Shown: positions 49,383-59,110, numbered from the stretch's first letter. The stretch: DNA of 64,000 nucleotides from Rahnella sp. AA (GCF_002834385.1 NZ_PITQ01000002.1:620001-684000); one strand, 5' to 3'. Notes: generated by a model from the letters alone, not told the origin. Numbers and translations: made by a program.

Positions 49383-49407
49383 AATCTTACATCAACAAAT
49401 AATTATG

Positions 49408-50718
49408 TTAGTTAGACTTGGATAACAATAAGTTAGCGACGGTACGCACACCCAGACCGGTCGCACCTGCAGACCACTGGTCAGCAGCGCTTTTACGGTA
49501 GGTTGCCGAACAGTCGATGTGCAGCCAGCCTTTCTTATATTCAGTGACGAAATGAGACAGGAAAGCCGCCGCCGTGCTTGCGCCCGCAGTATGTGCAGGG
49601 CCGGCGATGTTGTTCAGTTCTGCGAAATTGGAAGGCAGATGCGAACGGTGGAACTCTTCCAGCGGCAGGCGCCAGAACGGTTCGTGTTCTGCTTTGGCAC
49701 TTTCCAGCAGCTCAGCTGCCAGCGCATCGTCAAAGCTGAACAGTGCGTGGTAATCATTGCCCAATGCGGTTTTCGCCGCACCGGTCAGCGTCGCCGCATC
49801 AATGATCAGCTCCGGATTCTGCGCAGAAGCGTCGATCAGGCCATCAGCCAGAACCAGGCGGCCTTCGGCGTCCGTGTTCATCACTTCGACGGTTTTGCCG
49901 TTGCGGTAGCGAATGATATCGCCCAGTTTCAGCGCGTTGCCGCTGACCATGTTGTCGGCGCAGCACAGATACAGTTTCACACGTTTGTTCAGGCCGTTAG
50001 CCGCCGCCAGCGCCAGCGCGCCGGTCAGGGTAGCCGCGCCGCCCATATCAGCTTTCATGGAATCCATGGAAGCGCTGGGTTTCAGGCTGTAGCCACCGGT
50101 GTCGAAAGTAATGCCTTTGCCGACCAGGCAGGCATAAACAGGCGCTTCAGCGTCGCCTGACGGGTTGTAATCAAGCGCCAGCAGAACCGGCGGACGGTCA
50201 GAGCCACGGCCCACAGTATGGATGCCCATGTAACTTTGCTGACGCAGATCCTCACCTTTGGTGATGCGGTAGCTGACTTTTTCGTTACCGAATTCACACA
50301 TCAGATCGACAGCGCGGGTCGCCAGTTGCTCAGGGGACAGATCTTCCGCTGGCGTATTGATGGTGTTACGCACCCAGTCGATGATTTTCAGGCGCTGTTT
50401 CAGCGTGGTGGTGTCATCTTCGGATAACTCAGCCCATTCCACATTGCGCGTGCCTTTCGGGCCACGGAAACCCTGCCAGAATGCCCAGCTGTTTTCGAGA
50501 TCCCAGCCCTCGCCTGTCAGTTTGACATTTTTCACGCCCTGACCATCAATACGGCGTGCCGCACGGGAAATCGCCGTCAGCGCATCGCCCTCTTTCAGAT
50601 GGATAGTCATGCCTTCAGAACCGGTGCTCAGCGTGGCTTTTTCACCCCAGCGGGCATCTGCTGGCTGGGAAGAAAGGAACACGGACATGGCTTCATTGGT
50701 TGTTACTTCGGAACTCAT
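49408..50718 (-). CDS. pepB: aminopeptidase B PepB (M17 family)
   Basis: PepB is a two-metal leucyl-aminopeptidase-family enzyme. The 436-residue protein has [16 protein letters not shown] and the signature NTDAEGRL, with metal ligands Lys/Asp/Glu in these motifs. The start at 50718 has CAGGAGTG upstream. In E. coli it follows iscX at the end of the isc region. Here iscS lies only 112 bp upstream, because six isc genes are missing between them. Confidence 0.96.
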   Translation of the reverse strand: MSSEVTTNEAMSVFLSSQPADARWGEKATLSTGSEGMTIHLKEGDALTAISRAARRIDGQGVKNVKLTGEGWDLENSWAFWQGFRGPKGTRNVEWAELSEDDTTTLKQRLKIIDWVRNTINTPAEDLSPEQLATRAVDLMCEFGNEKVSYRITKGEDLRQQSYMGIHTVGRGSDRPPVLLALDYNPSGDAEAPVYACLVGKGITFDTGGYSLKPSASMDSMKADMGGAATLTGALALAAANGLNKRVKLYLCCADNMVSGNALKLGDIIRYRNGKTVEVMNTDAEGRLVLADGLIDASAQNPELIIDAATLTGAAKTALGNDYHALFSFDDALAAELLESAKAEHEPFWRLPLEEFHRSHLPSNFAELNNIAGPAHTAGASTAAAFLSHFVTEYKKGWLHIDCSATYRKSAADQWSAGATGLGVRTVANLLLSKSN

Positions 50719-50830
50719 AACAGCACTCCTGATTTATTATTTTCAAAGACAAGTTTTATCTTCAATGAACGTCTTTTCTTCAATGACAGGTAAATCGCCC
50801 TTTAAATAGGGTGGCACTTCACGGTAAATG

Positions 50831-52006
50831 TCAGGCTTTCGCCGTATAAACCGGCGGCAGTTCACGCAGGCGGCGAACAGATTTCACCACCAGCGCAATC
50901 GCATAATCAATTTCTTCTTGCGTCGTCCAGCGCCCCAGGGAGAAACGCAAAGAGGCGTGAGCCAGCTCTTCATTGATACCCAGAGCACGCAAAACGTAAG
51001 AAGGCTCAAGGCTGGCGGACGTACAGGCTGATCCGGAGGAAACCGCCAGATCTTTGAGCGCCATAATCAGGGATTCCCCTTCAATACCGGCGAAACTGAC
51101 GTTCAGAATATTAGGCGCAGCATGTTTGGCAGAACCATTCATAAAGACGCCGTCCAGCACCTGAATGCCGTTCCACAGGCGATCGCGCAACGCTGCCAGA
51201 CGTTCAACTTCGTCGGTCATTTCCTCTTTAGCGATGCGATAAGCTTCGCCCATACCGACAATCTGATGCACCGGCAACGTCCCGGAACGCATGCCGCGCT
51301 CATGGCCGCCACCGTGGATTTGCGCTTCGATGCGGACTTTCGGTTTACGACGCACATACAGCGCGCCGATGCCCTTTGGGCCATAAATCTTATGTGCGGA
51401 AAATGACATTAAATCGACCGGCAACTCGCTGAGATCAATCGCGATTTTCCCCACGCTCTGGGTCGCATCCACATGGAACAACACGTCACGACTGCGGCAC
51501 AGTTCGCCAATCGTCGCGATATCCTGCACCACGCCGATTTCGTTATTCACCTGCATGATGGAGACCAGGATCGTGTCCGGACGCATAGCCGCTTCAATGG
51601 CCACCGGCGTGATAAAACCGTCAGCCTGTGGCGCCAGATACGTAACTTCAAAACCTTCGCTTTCCAGCTGATGGCAGGTATCAAGCACCGCTTTATGCTC
51701 AGTCTGGCTGGTAATAATGTGTTTGCCTTTCCCGCGCTGCGCGTGCGCCGCACCTTTGATCGCCAGATTATCGGACTCCGTCGCCCCGGAGGTGAATACA
51801 ATTTCACGCGGATCGGCATTAATCAGTTCGGCAATCTGGTTGCGCGCCACATCCACCGCCTCCTCGGCCTGCCAGCCAAAACGGTGAGACCGTGAAGCCG
51901 GATTACCGAAAGTACCGTCCAGTGTCAGACACTGCATCATTTTCTCGGCGACGCGCGGATCAACCGGCGTAGTGGCAGAGTAATCGAGATAAATAGGTAA
52001 TTTCAT
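50831..52006 (-). CDS. iscS: cysteine desulfurase IscS with altered, shortened C terminus
   Basis: IscS mobilises sulfur from cysteine for Fe-S clusters and tRNA thiolation. The 391-residue protein has the PLP lysine in [21 protein letters not shown] and the catalytic cysteine loop [21 protein letters not shown], all intact. The start at 52006 ([14 protein letters not shown]) is the family start; a TTG three codons earlier is also open. After KSVRRLREL the protein ends PPVYTAKA, where the E. coli protein continues with about 20 residues that contact IscU. The gene downstream is pepB, not iscU. Retention without IscU fits a role in TusA/ThiI thiolation. This is inference. Confidence 0.95.
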   Translation of the reverse strand: MKLPIYLDYSATTPVDPRVAEKMMQCLTLDGTFGNPASRSHRFGWQAEEAVDVARNQIAELINADPREIVFTSGATESDNLAIKGAAHAQRGKGKHIITSQTEHKAVLDTCHQLESEGFEVTYLAPQADGFITPVAIEAAMRPDTILVSIMQVNNEIGVVQDIATIGELCRSRDVLFHVDATQSVGKIAIDLSELPVDLMSFSAHKIYGPKGIGALYVRRKPKVRIEAQIHGGGHERGMRSGTLPVHQIVGMGEAYRIAKEEMTDEVERLAALRDRLWNGIQVLDGVFMNGSAKHAAPNILNVSFAGIEGESLIMALKDLAVSSGSACTSASLEPSYVLRALGINEELAHASLRFSLGRWTTQEEIDYAIALVVKSVRRLRELPPVYTAKA

Positions 52007-52150
52007 GGCAGGCAAGCTCCGGACTGCGCGTTCTGTTTCGAACGAAAGAATGAAAAAAACGACACCCAGTTTAAAACGGCTTCACGAATTCTTAAAAGGG
52101 AAATGATGTTTTACGGGCACTAAACGGTAAGTATTGGCGTCTGAAAATGC

Positions 52151-52182
52151 AAAAACCCGCGGAAATGTGAATTCCCACGGGC
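52151..52182 (-). terminator. Rho-independent terminator between iscR and iscS
   Basis: On the minus strand CCCGTGGGAA-ttcaca-TTTCCGCGGG is followed by TTTTTGC. It lies about 150 bp after the iscR stop and upstream of iscS, so it should separate their transcription. In E. coli the two genes are co-transcribed. The rest of 52016-52150 must hold any iscS promoter; no IscR box is seen there. Confidence 0.75.
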
Positions 52183-52209
52183 TTCTTAAAACATAAATTC
52201 TCAGCATTC

Positions 52210-52330
52210 CCTAAATCATTCGTGTTGCATCAAGGCGGCAACGGAGCAAATCCCCGGGAGCATACAGTAGTATGTGACCGGGGGTTTGCGACGGCAGCCA
52301 ACGCCGGGGCAGCGCGAAGGATGACGGGGA
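52210..52330. repeat. ERIC element between iscR and iscS
   Basis: AATCCCCGGGAGCATAC-agta-GTATGTGACCGGGGGTTTGCG matches the ERIC core (AATCCCCAGGAGCTTAC...GTAAGTGACTGGGG), with CAAGGCGGCAACG to the left and GCAGCCAACGCC and GATGACGGGGATTA to the right. It abuts the iscR stop codon. Confidence 0.85.
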
Positions 52331-52825
52331 TTAGGCTCTGAGATTTACGTTGATCGTCTCCATCTGACGGCCATTCGGCTGACGACGGATTTCACCGTTC
52401 TGACGGTCGGCCACTTCCAGGATTTCCTGGTTGTTGACCAGCTCTGCCAATGTGATGTTGTTGAGGAAACCGCTGATGCGCTCGCTCAGATCACGCCACA
52501 ACGTGTGCGTCAGGCAACGTTCGCCATTCTGGCAGCCTTCTTTACCCTGACAACGGGTGGCATCGACAGATTCGTCAACGGCAGTAATTACCGCGCCAAC
52601 CGCGATATCACCGGAATCTTTGCCCAGCAGATAACCACCGCCCGGACCACGAACACTGGCAACCAAACCATTTTTACGTAAACGCGAGAACAACTGCTCC
52701 AGATAAGAAAGAGAAATACCCTGACGCTCAGAAATATCAGCCAGTGGTACTGGTCCTTCCTGTGAATGCAGTGCAACGTCGAGCATAGCGGTCACGGCAT
52801 AACGGCCTTTGGATGTCAGTCTCAT
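52331..52825 (-). CDS. iscR: Fe-S cluster-responsive regulator IscR
   Basis: IscR is an Rrf2-family regulator whose [2Fe-2S] form represses the isc promoter. The 164-residue protein has an N-terminal winged helix ([39 protein letters not shown]) and cluster ligands C-x5-C-x5-C plus His in [20 protein letters not shown]. All ligands are kept, although the usual cluster donor genes are missing downstream. Two IscR boxes precede it. Confidence 0.97.
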   Translation of the reverse strand: MRLTSKGRYAVTAMLDVALHSQEGPVPLADISERQGISLSYLEQLFSRLRKNGLVASVRGPGGGYLLGKDSGDIAVGAVITAVDESVDATRCQGKEGCQNGERCLTHTLWRDLSERISGFLNNITLAELVNNQEILEVADRQNGEIRRQPNGRQMETINVNLRA

Positions 52826-52892
52826 AGCATGGTTACCTGTTTTAAATGACTTTTAAAAACGCACGGATGCGGTTGATGCAAATGAGTCTGAC

Positions 52893-52942
52893 ATTCCCGA
52901 GTAAATCAGTCAACTATTTAACCGAGTAATTTACTCAAGTAT
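52893..52942 (-). promoter_or_regulatory. two tandem IscR type 1 sites and iscR promoter
   Basis: Two 25-bp dyads at 52893-52917 and 52918-52942 fit the type 1 IscR motif (ATA-N3-GACT/GAGT...AGTC/ACTC-N3-TAT). A -35-like TTGACT lies in the first dyad (minus strand), with GTCAGACT downstream. Autoregulation of iscR is therefore likely preserved. Confidence 0.8.
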
Positions 52943-53042
52943 TACACTGAGGAAAAACAGGCGTTTTTGCCTCCACGAATGAAGGCATTACAACACAATG
53001 ATTCACATAACAAAAAACGTCTTAATAACCCCCAAAACAGGC

Positions 53043-53780
53043 TTATTCTTTGTTGTTATGAGTCTTTTCAATCGACGTCAGAATGCCGCGAAGGATGTTC
53101 AATTCCTGAGATTCAGGTCGCGCACGGGTAAACAGACGGCGTAATTTACTCATTACCTGACCCGGATGTGCCTGACGAATGAAGCCAGTTTCCAGCAGCG
53201 TCTGTTCCAGATGCTGGTAAAAACGTTCCAGATCGTCGACCAGCGGATACGGCGATTCTTCGTATTCCACCTGCGGTGTGGCAGCTTCCAGCAAAGCCAG
53301 ATGTGCAACGCGAACTTCATACGCAATAATCTGCACGGCCATCGCCAGATTCAGCGAGCTGTATTCGGGGTTCGCCGGAATGCAGACATGATAGTTACAT
53401 TTTTGCAGTTCTTCGTTGGTCAGCCCGACGCGTTCGCGCCCGAAGACCAGCGCAACCGGCGCAGTTTGTGCCGCTTTGGCGCTGTGCTCACCGCATTCAC
53501 GCGGCTCAAGCATCGGCCACGGCAACGTACGGGAACGCGCACTGGTGCCGATCACCAGGCTACAACCAGAAAGGGCTTCATCCAGCGTATCAACGATGGT
53601 GGCGTTGCCGATCACATCGCTGGCACCGGCGGACAAAGAGATGGCCTGAGAATCAGGTTTCACCAGCGGATTCACCAGATAAAGGCTTGATAAGCCCATC
53701 GTTTTCATGGCACGGGCAGTAGAACCCATGTTACCGGTGTGGGACGTTTCAACTAAGACAATGCGGATATTAGGCAGCAT
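53043..53780 (-). CDS. trmJ: tRNA Cm32/Um32 methyltransferase TrmJ
   Basis: TrmJ is a SPOUT-class methyltransferase acting on tRNA position 32. The 245-residue protein begins [29 protein letters not shown] and has the knot motifs [21 protein letters not shown] and [13 protein letters not shown]. It lies upstream of iscR as in E. coli and is divergent from suhB. Confidence 0.97.
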   Translation of the reverse strand: MLPNIRIVLVETSHTGNMGSTARAMKTMGLSSLYLVNPLVKPDSQAISLSAGASDVIGNATIVDTLDEALSGCSLVIGTSARSRTLPWPMLEPRECGEHSAKAAQTAPVALVFGRERVGLTNEELQKCNYHVCIPANPEYSSLNLAMAVQIIAYEVRVAHLALLEAATPQVEYEESPYPLVDDLERFYQHLEQTLLETGFIRQAHPGQVMSKLRRLFTRARPESQELNILRGILTSIEKTHNNKE

Positions 53781-53906
53781 ACAAACTCTGGGCAGACGGA
53801 AAATCATAACAGCCTAACACAACGGTAGTTAATTTTCAGAACCCCTGCTATACTGCGCGCCGTTTCCCGTATTCCCGTTCTTTAACATCCTAGTTGGAAG
53901 ATATCC

Positions 53907-54710
53907 ATGCATCCGATGCTCACCATCGCCGTGCGCGCTGCGCGCAAGGCCGGTAACCTGATTGCCAAACATTACGAAACGCCAGACTCTGTAGAAGCTA
54001 CTCAAAAAGGTACCAACGATTTTGTTACCAATGTAGATCGCGATGCAGAACACATGATTATCGATGTCATTCGCAAATCCTACCCAAAACACACCATCAT
54101 CAGTGAAGAGTGTGGCGAGCTGGAAGGCGAAGACAAAGATGTACAATGGATTATCGACCCGCTGGATGGCACCACCAACTTCGTTAAACGCTTCCCACAT
54201 TTCGCTGTTTCTATCGCCGTGCGCATCAAAGGCCGCACTGAAGTCGCGGTAGTTTATGATCCAATGCGCAACGAACTGTTCACCGCAACCCGTGGTCAGG
54301 GCGCACAGCTGAACGGTTACCGTCTGCGCGGCACTAACGCGAAAGATCTCGACGGCACCATTCTGGCGACCGGTTTCCCGTTCAAAGCCAAACAACACGC
54401 AAAAAGCTACATGAACGTCGTGGGCAAACTGTTCACCGAATGTGCAGATTTTCGTCGCACCGGTTCTGCTGCGCTGGATCTGGCTTACGTCGCTGCTGGC
54501 CGCGTTGACGGCTTCTTCGAAATCGCCCTGAAGCCCTGGGATTTCGCCGGTGGCGAACTGCTGGTTCGTGAATCAGGCGGCGTTGTGACTGACTTCGTTG
54601 GCGGCCACAACCATTTCTCTTCCGGTAACATCGTTGCCGGTAATCCACGCGTCGTTAAAGGTATTCTGATGACCATGCGTGATGAACTGAGCGAAGCGCT
54701 GAAGCGTTAA
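53907..54710 (+). CDS. suhB: inositol-1-monophosphatase SuhB
   Basis: SuhB is an inositol monophosphatase-fold enzyme that in E. coli also acts with Nus factors in rRNA antitermination. The 267-residue protein has the metal-site motifs EECGE, DPLDGTTNF and WDFAGGELLVRESGG. It is divergent from trmJ with 126 bp between starts. Confidence 0.97.
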   Translation: MHPMLTIAVRAARKAGNLIAKHYETPDSVEATQKGTNDFVTNVDRDAEHMIIDVIRKSYPKHTIISEECGELEGEDKDVQWIIDPLDGTTNFVKRFPHFAVSIAVRIKGRTEVAVVYDPMRNELFTATRGQGAQLNGYRLRGTNAKDLDGTILATGFPFKAKQHAKSYMNVVGKLFTECADFRRTGSAALDLAYVAAGRVDGFFEIALKPWDFAGGELLVRESGGVVTDFVGGHNHFSSGNIVAGNPRVVKGILMTMRDELSEALKR

Positions 54711-54743
54711 TTTCGTCGGTTTCGGGTCGTAAGACCCAGAAAA

Positions 54744-54778
54744 AACGGACGTCCATTGATTGGGCGTCCGTTTTTTTA
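54744..54778. terminator. bidirectional terminator after suhB
   Basis: AAACGGACGtccattgattgggCGTCCGTTTTTTT serves suhB and the converging nickel/cobalt exporter gene. Confidence 0.88.
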
Positions 54779-54809
54779 TGTCTGCGGTTCAGGATTGGCA
54801 GCGAGAAGA

Positions 54810-55829
54810 TTAACGCCCGAAAGGCCCGCCGGTGATCGGAGAAACATCACCGCCGCCGGTGCTGAAGAGCAAAATACCCACCACCAGCAACACAATCCCG
54901 CCGGTCAGTGCCAGCAAAGACCAGGCGATGCGCTGCCACGCGGCAGGCGTCCGGCTTGCGCTCAGTTTCACCGCCAGTGAGCGGCTGTAAAAAACCAGTA
55001 CGCCGATGAGTGACACGGTCAGCGACGTACCGATGGCCATCGTGATGGCAGAAATCACGCCCCAGCTGTAAACGCCGATCACTTTGGAGAACAGCAGAAC
55101 CATGATTGCGCCGGAGCACGGACGCAGCCCCATCGCCAGCACAATCGCGATTTGCGTGCGTAAATCACCGCCCGCCTGAAGCTGCTGATCGCTCGGCACG
55201 TGCTGATGCCCGCAGCCACAGTGTTCGTCATGAACATGCGGCTGAGCGCCCAGCGGAGAAAGGCGGTTAATGCGCATGGCCGGTGCTGGCTGCAAACGTT
55301 TGATCGTCTGCCAGACCCGTTTAAGTGCCCGCCAGCACAGCAACAACCCAAGTAAAATCACCAGAATGAAACTGCCCCGCTCCATCCAGAAACTGCTCTG
55401 ATGAAGCTGGCGTGAAGAAAGCTGCAAGACACCAAGCACCACGCTGACCAGTAAAATCGCCACCAACCCCTGCACAATGGCGGAGGCAAACGTCAGTTTC
55501 AGGCTGTTTTTCAGGCGTGACGGATGGGTTGCCAGATAGGTCGTGATAACGATTTTTCCGTGCCCCGGCCCGATGGCGTGAACCACACCATAAATCAGGC
55601 TGAAACCCGCCAGCGTCATGCCTGCCTGTAACGGATTTTCTTTCACCTGCCGCAAAAGCCCCGCCAGTTCCTGATGCAAATCCCGCTGCCAGATAATGCT
55701 GCTGAGCAGAATTCGCGGCCAGAAGTGGAACAGCGCAAACGCCCCGCCCGCCAGCAGGATCGTAAATACCACCAGCGGCCATAAATCCCGCCAGGAGAAG
55801 GTTTTCGGTGGGGTTGAAATTAATGACAT
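54810..55829 (-). CDS. NicO/RcnA-family nickel/cobalt transporter
   Basis: The 339-residue membrane protein has the HoxN/NicO signature (IYGVVHAIGPGHGKIVITTYL, then MGLRPCSGAIMVLLF) and about seven helices. A His/Cys-rich cytoplasmic loop (HVHDEHCGCGHQH, about 208-220) could bind nickel or zinc. It overlaps the DUF1007 gene by 10 bp. It may handle nickel for the hydrogenase encoded elsewhere in the window, either uptake or relief of excess. The direction of transport cannot be read. Confidence 0.85.
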   Translation of the reverse strand: MSLISTPPKTFSWRDLWPLVVFTILLAGGAFALFHFWPRILLSSIIWQRDLHQELAGLLRQVKENPLQAGMTLAGFSLIYGVVHAIGPGHGKIVITTYLATHPSRLKNSLKLTFASAIVQGLVAILLVSVVLGVLQLSSRQLHQSSFWMERGSFILVILLGLLLCWRALKRVWQTIKRLQPAPAMRINRLSPLGAQPHVHDEHCGCGHQHVPSDQQLQAGGDLRTQIAIVLAMGLRPCSGAIMVLLFSKVIGVYSWGVISAITMAIGTSLTVSLIGVLVFYSRSLAVKLSASRTPAAWQRIAWSLLALTGGIVLLVVGILLFSTGGGDVSPITGGPFGR

Positions 55830-56485
55830 TCGAGCGTGACCTTCTGGGCAAATTGCTGACCAAGATCCATGTCTTCCGGCGGCGCATCGGCCTTATCCAG
55901 CGACAACGCATAGCTTTGCAGCGAGGCGTCCGGTTTCGGGGTAAACAGCGCCAGCGTGCAGCGTTTTTCCAGATCCGGCGGAAGGTGCAGCGCGTTTTTG
56001 TCTTTGTACGTCATATCCACAAAATAGGAGGGATCGAAGGTCGAAAACTGCATCGGTTTACCCGCCAGCGGTTGCGGGTGCGCCAGCGGAAGCACGAACT
56101 CCAGCACCGCCTGATCGCCTTTGCGGGAAAGCGCATATTCACTGGGTAGATCGAGATATTTCATCGGTTTGCCTTCGCGGTAGAAATCGGTGAAATAGTG
56201 CTGGCTGAGCACCCGTGCCATGACTTCTGCCGCCAGTTTCTTCCAGACCTCCGATCCCGCTTTAGCATTTTTCGCGTCATACAGCAGATCGGCGGAGGTG
56301 ATTTCGTCCATCGTCCAGACCATTTTCAGCCCGGTCAGCGACGTTGCGTCCGCCACCAGCGTGGTCTGCATATCAATAAAACTGTGCGGATGCGCCAGCA
56401 CGCTGGCTGGCAGGCACATGAGCGCTAAACCCAGCCATTTTGCACAACGGAAAACAGGCCGGTTCCTGGCTTTGTTCAAGGTCAT
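55820..56485 (-). CDS. DUF1007-family periplasmic protein
   Basis: The product has about 221 residues from the ATG at 56485 (MTLNKARNRPVFRCAKW). Starts at 56506 or 56539 are also open, and GGGAG sits immediately before 56485. A signal peptide (GLALMCLPASVLA) is followed by HPHSFIDMQT, a mature His-rich N terminus typical of the family. DUF1007 proteins usually accompany NicO-type transporters, as here, and probably bind the metal in the periplasm. Confidence 0.82.
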   Translation of the reverse strand: MTLNKARNRPVFRCAKWLGLALMCLPASVLAHPHSFIDMQTTLVADATSLTGLKMVWTMDEITSADLLYDAKNAKAGSEVWKKLAAEVMARVLSQHYFTDFYREGKPMKYLDLPSEYALSRKGDQAVLEFVLPLAHPQPLAGKPMQFSTFDPSYFVDMTYKDKNALHLPPDLEKRCTLALFTPKPDASLQSYALSLDKADAPPEDMDLGQQFAQKVTLECH

Positions 56486-56508
56486 CTCCCTGTAAAGCGC
56501 CTTCATAT

Positions 56509-56523
56509 TGTTACTAAGTAACA
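56509..56523. promoter_or_regulatory. 15-bp palindrome upstream of DUF1007-NicO operon
   Basis: TGTTACT-A-AGTAACA is perfect apart from the central base. Its position just before the likely start suggests an operator. The form resembles Zur-type boxes (GTTAT..ATAAC) more than NikR boxes, but the regulator is not identified. Confidence 0.45.
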
Positions 56524-56672
56524 GCATTTTGCTGTGCATTTAAGCGGTCGTCAAAAATATCTGTGATCTGAGTTGTAAGCCGGAGTAAAACCCAATACCC
56601 GCGCCATATTGCAGGCTTTCGCTTTGCTATGCTTGACTAATAATTTCAGGCTAAACAGTTACAGAAGGTGAT

Positions 56673-57953
56673 ATGACTCCAGAAAAACAGCCCTCTCCTG
56701 CGCTTTCCGCTACGCAACGCCGGTGCCACGTGTTGCTGATGCTGTACGCGCCGCTGACGGCGGTTCAACTGGAGATCATCAGCGAAATTAACGGCGTCGG
56801 ATTATGTACAACGTGGGAAGATCTGGCCGAAGTCACCTGCGAAATCCAGCGGATCCATCATCTGGATGTATTGCAGTACAGCGAGAGAGAGTGCCGGATC
56901 CAGGGCGATCAGCTCGCCCAGCGGCTGTGCCTGTTTCAGGGATTGCGCCGCACATTACGCATTTCTCCTGATTTTGTTTCCCGCCATTTTATCCCGTGGC
57001 TGCACATCGCTTTTGAAGGCCAGTCTTGCCCTAAAGCGGTACTACGAACGGATATCCTGGGCATGATCGTTGAGGACGGCACCGCACTGCTGCCAAAGCC
57101 GCTTAGCCAGCACGACCGCCAGCTGATGCAGATTTGCCTGCAGTATTGTTTATGGCAAAACGACCGGCCCACCGGCTTACATTTCACCGAACAGCAGCGG
57201 CGCTGGTTGCGTGAAAAACCGGAATACCCGGCGGCACGTGAGATTTTTATTCAGTTGCAGAGCCTCAGCAATGGTTTGCTGGATGACGGCGAATGCGAAT
57301 TTTTCACCCTGATGCTGCGCATGTTAAAAAATCACAGCTATCAGAGTTCCGGTTCAACGGAAGATCAGCGTCTGCGGCTGGAAGTTGAAAATATGGTGGC
57401 AAGCTTTCAGGAAGTCGCTGGTATGAAATTTAGCAGCTACGAAGGGCTGGTTGGGCAACTTTTCGCCCATCTCGGCCCGGCGATTGAGCGCTGCCATTTC
57501 AGTCTGGGTATCGATAATCTGATGCAGGAAGAAGTAAACCGGATGTATCCGCGCCTGGTGAGGACAACCCGTGAGGCGCTGAAAGGGTTTGAACACGAAT
57601 ATCTGATCAGCCTTTCAGAAGATGAAATCGGATTGGTGGCAATTACGTTTGGTGCCTGGCTGATGCAGGGGAATGCCTTACAGGAAAAACAGATTTTGCT
57701 GCTGACGCACGACAATCCGCAACTGGAAGAAGCGGTCGAGCAACAACTGCGCGAAGCCACGCTGCTGCCGCTCAATATCAAGTATCAGACGCTGGCGGAT
57801 TTTTATCAGTTCGGCGCGCCGGGCGGCGTGGCGATGATTGTCACGCCTTACGCCATCCGCAGCACCGACGCCGATCCTTTAGTCATCCACACTCAGCTGC
57901 CGCTGGCGAAAGAGCAGCGAAAACGTATCCGCTCGCTGCTCGAAGCGCCCTAG
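56673..57953 (+). CDS. csiE: stationary-phase-inducible protein CsiE
   Basis: The 426-residue protein matches E. coli CsiE in length and position next to hcaT. It has a helix-turn-helix-like N terminus and two PRD-like helical domains (DDGECEFFTLMLRMLKNHSY, NRMYPRLVRTTREALKGFEHEYLISLSEDEIGLVAITFGAW). PTS-controlled regulation is suggested by the PRDs, but the target is unknown. It overlaps hcaT by 4 bp, tail to tail. Confidence 0.9.
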   Translation: MTPEKQPSPALSATQRRCHVLLMLYAPLTAVQLEIISEINGVGLCTTWEDLAEVTCEIQRIHHLDVLQYSERECRIQGDQLAQRLCLFQGLRRTLRISPDFVSRHFIPWLHIAFEGQSCPKAVLRTDILGMIVEDGTALLPKPLSQHDRQLMQICLQYCLWQNDRPTGLHFTEQQRRWLREKPEYPAAREIFIQLQSLSNGLLDDGECEFFTLMLRMLKNHSYQSSGSTEDQRLRLEVENMVASFQEVAGMKFSSYEGLVGQLFAHLGPAIERCHFSLGIDNLMQEEVNRMYPRLVRTTREALKGFEHEYLISLSEDEIGLVAITFGAWLMQGNALQEKQILLLTHDNPQLEEAVEQQLREATLLPLNIKYQTLADFYQFGAPGGVAMIVTPYAIRSTDADPLVIHTQLPLAKEQRKRIRSLLEAP

Positions 57954-59110
57954 CTGGCTGTCTCAGCCGGTGCTGAAGGTGTGACGTTCGGGCGCAGGAA
58001 AATCGCCGGAACCGCCAGCAGCGCCATCACCCAGAATAATCCGGCGTGAAGATGCTCGAAAAGGAAGCCGGAAACCATCGTCATAATGGCCACGCCGCCG
58101 CCCATCGCCAGCGCGGAATAAACCGACTGCAACCGGATCACCTGATCGCGCGGACGCGAAGCGATGAAACGCATACCCGCCAGATGGCAAACGGTGAACG
58201 TGCCGCAGTGCAGGATCTGAACCACGATCAGCCACGGCAGCGCGGTAAATTCCCCCATCATGCCCCAGCGGACCACACCGCATACCGCCGACAACAACAG
58301 CAAATCCCGCGCCGACCAGCGCCGGAACAGCTGATGGCTGAAGGTAAAGACCAGAACTTCCGCCACCACGCCCAGCGACCATAAATACCCGATGGTCGTT
58401 GAGGAATAGCCGACGTCCTGCCAGTAAATCGCGCTGAATCCGTAATACGCCGCGTGCGCCCCCTGCAATAACGTGACGCACAGCAGGAACCGCCAGACCG
58501 GTTTTTCGCCCAGTAACGCTTTCCATGAAATGGTCGGCGCGCCGCTTTCGCGCGGTTCACCCACCGGTTTCACGCTCGGGCGCAATAACATGCCGAGCAG
58601 CATCGCTGCGATACCTGCCGTCAGCGTATACAAAATCGCGTTATGGCCGTAAACCTCGACCAGCTTGCCGGTCACCGCTGATCCGATGACGAACGCAATC
58701 GAACCCCAGACACGCACTTTGCCGTAATCCATATTGATCTGGCGTTGCAGCGTGCCCGCTAAAGCATCGGTCAGCGGCACTAACGGCCCGAAAAATAAGC
58801 TGAAACCGGCAATGTTGATCATCAGCCACGCCCAGCCGTTGCCAAACCAGAACCCGACGGCAAACGCCAGCGTGAGCAAGGCCAGAATACGCAGGCCGGT
58901 AATGAGATGAGACGGGTCTTTAATCGACGGAGAGATAATTAACGTGCCGAGAAAACGGGCGACTAACCCGGCACCGAGCAACAGGCCGATGCTTTCGGAG
59001 GAAATCCCCTCGCCTTTTAGCCATAAGCCCCAGAAGGGAAGAAAAATGCCGTAACTGAAAAAATAGGTGAAATAACTGAGTGCAAGCCAGCGCGTGGAAC
59101 GCAATTCCAT
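57950..59110 (-). CDS. hcaT: HcaT-type MFS transporter (3-phenylpropionate family)
   Basis: The 386-residue protein has 12 helices and begins MELRSTRWLALSYFTYFFSYGIFLPFWGLWLKG, the HcaT/LacY-like start, with GGAGG before the ATG at 59110. HcaT is a putative 3-phenylpropionate importer, but the catabolic hca genes are not in the window, so the substrate may differ. Confidence 0.9.
   Translation of the reverse strand: MELRSTRWLALSYFTYFFSYGIFLPFWGLWLKGEGISSESIGLLLGAGLVARFLGTLIISPSIKDPSHLITGLRILALLTLAFAVGFWFGNGWAWLMINIAGFSLFFGPLVPLTDALAGTLQRQINMDYGKVRVWGSIAFVIGSAVTGKLVEVYGHNAILYTLTAGIAAMLLGMLLRPSVKPVGEPRESGAPTISWKALLGEKPVWRFLLCVTLLQGAHAAYYGFSAIYWQDVGYSSTTIGYLWSLGVVAEVLVFTFSHQLFRRWSARDLLLLSAVCGVVRWGMMGEFTALPWLIVVQILHCGTFTVCHLAGMRFIASRPRDQVIRLQSVYSALAMGGGVAIMTMVSGFLFEHLHAGLFWVMALLAVPAIFLRPNVTPSAPAETAS

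Noticed and set aside
50831-52006. Frameshift or sequencing error at the iscS end
   Set aside because: The reading frame is continuous and the other frames do not encode the missing IscS tail, so a simple frameshift does not explain it.
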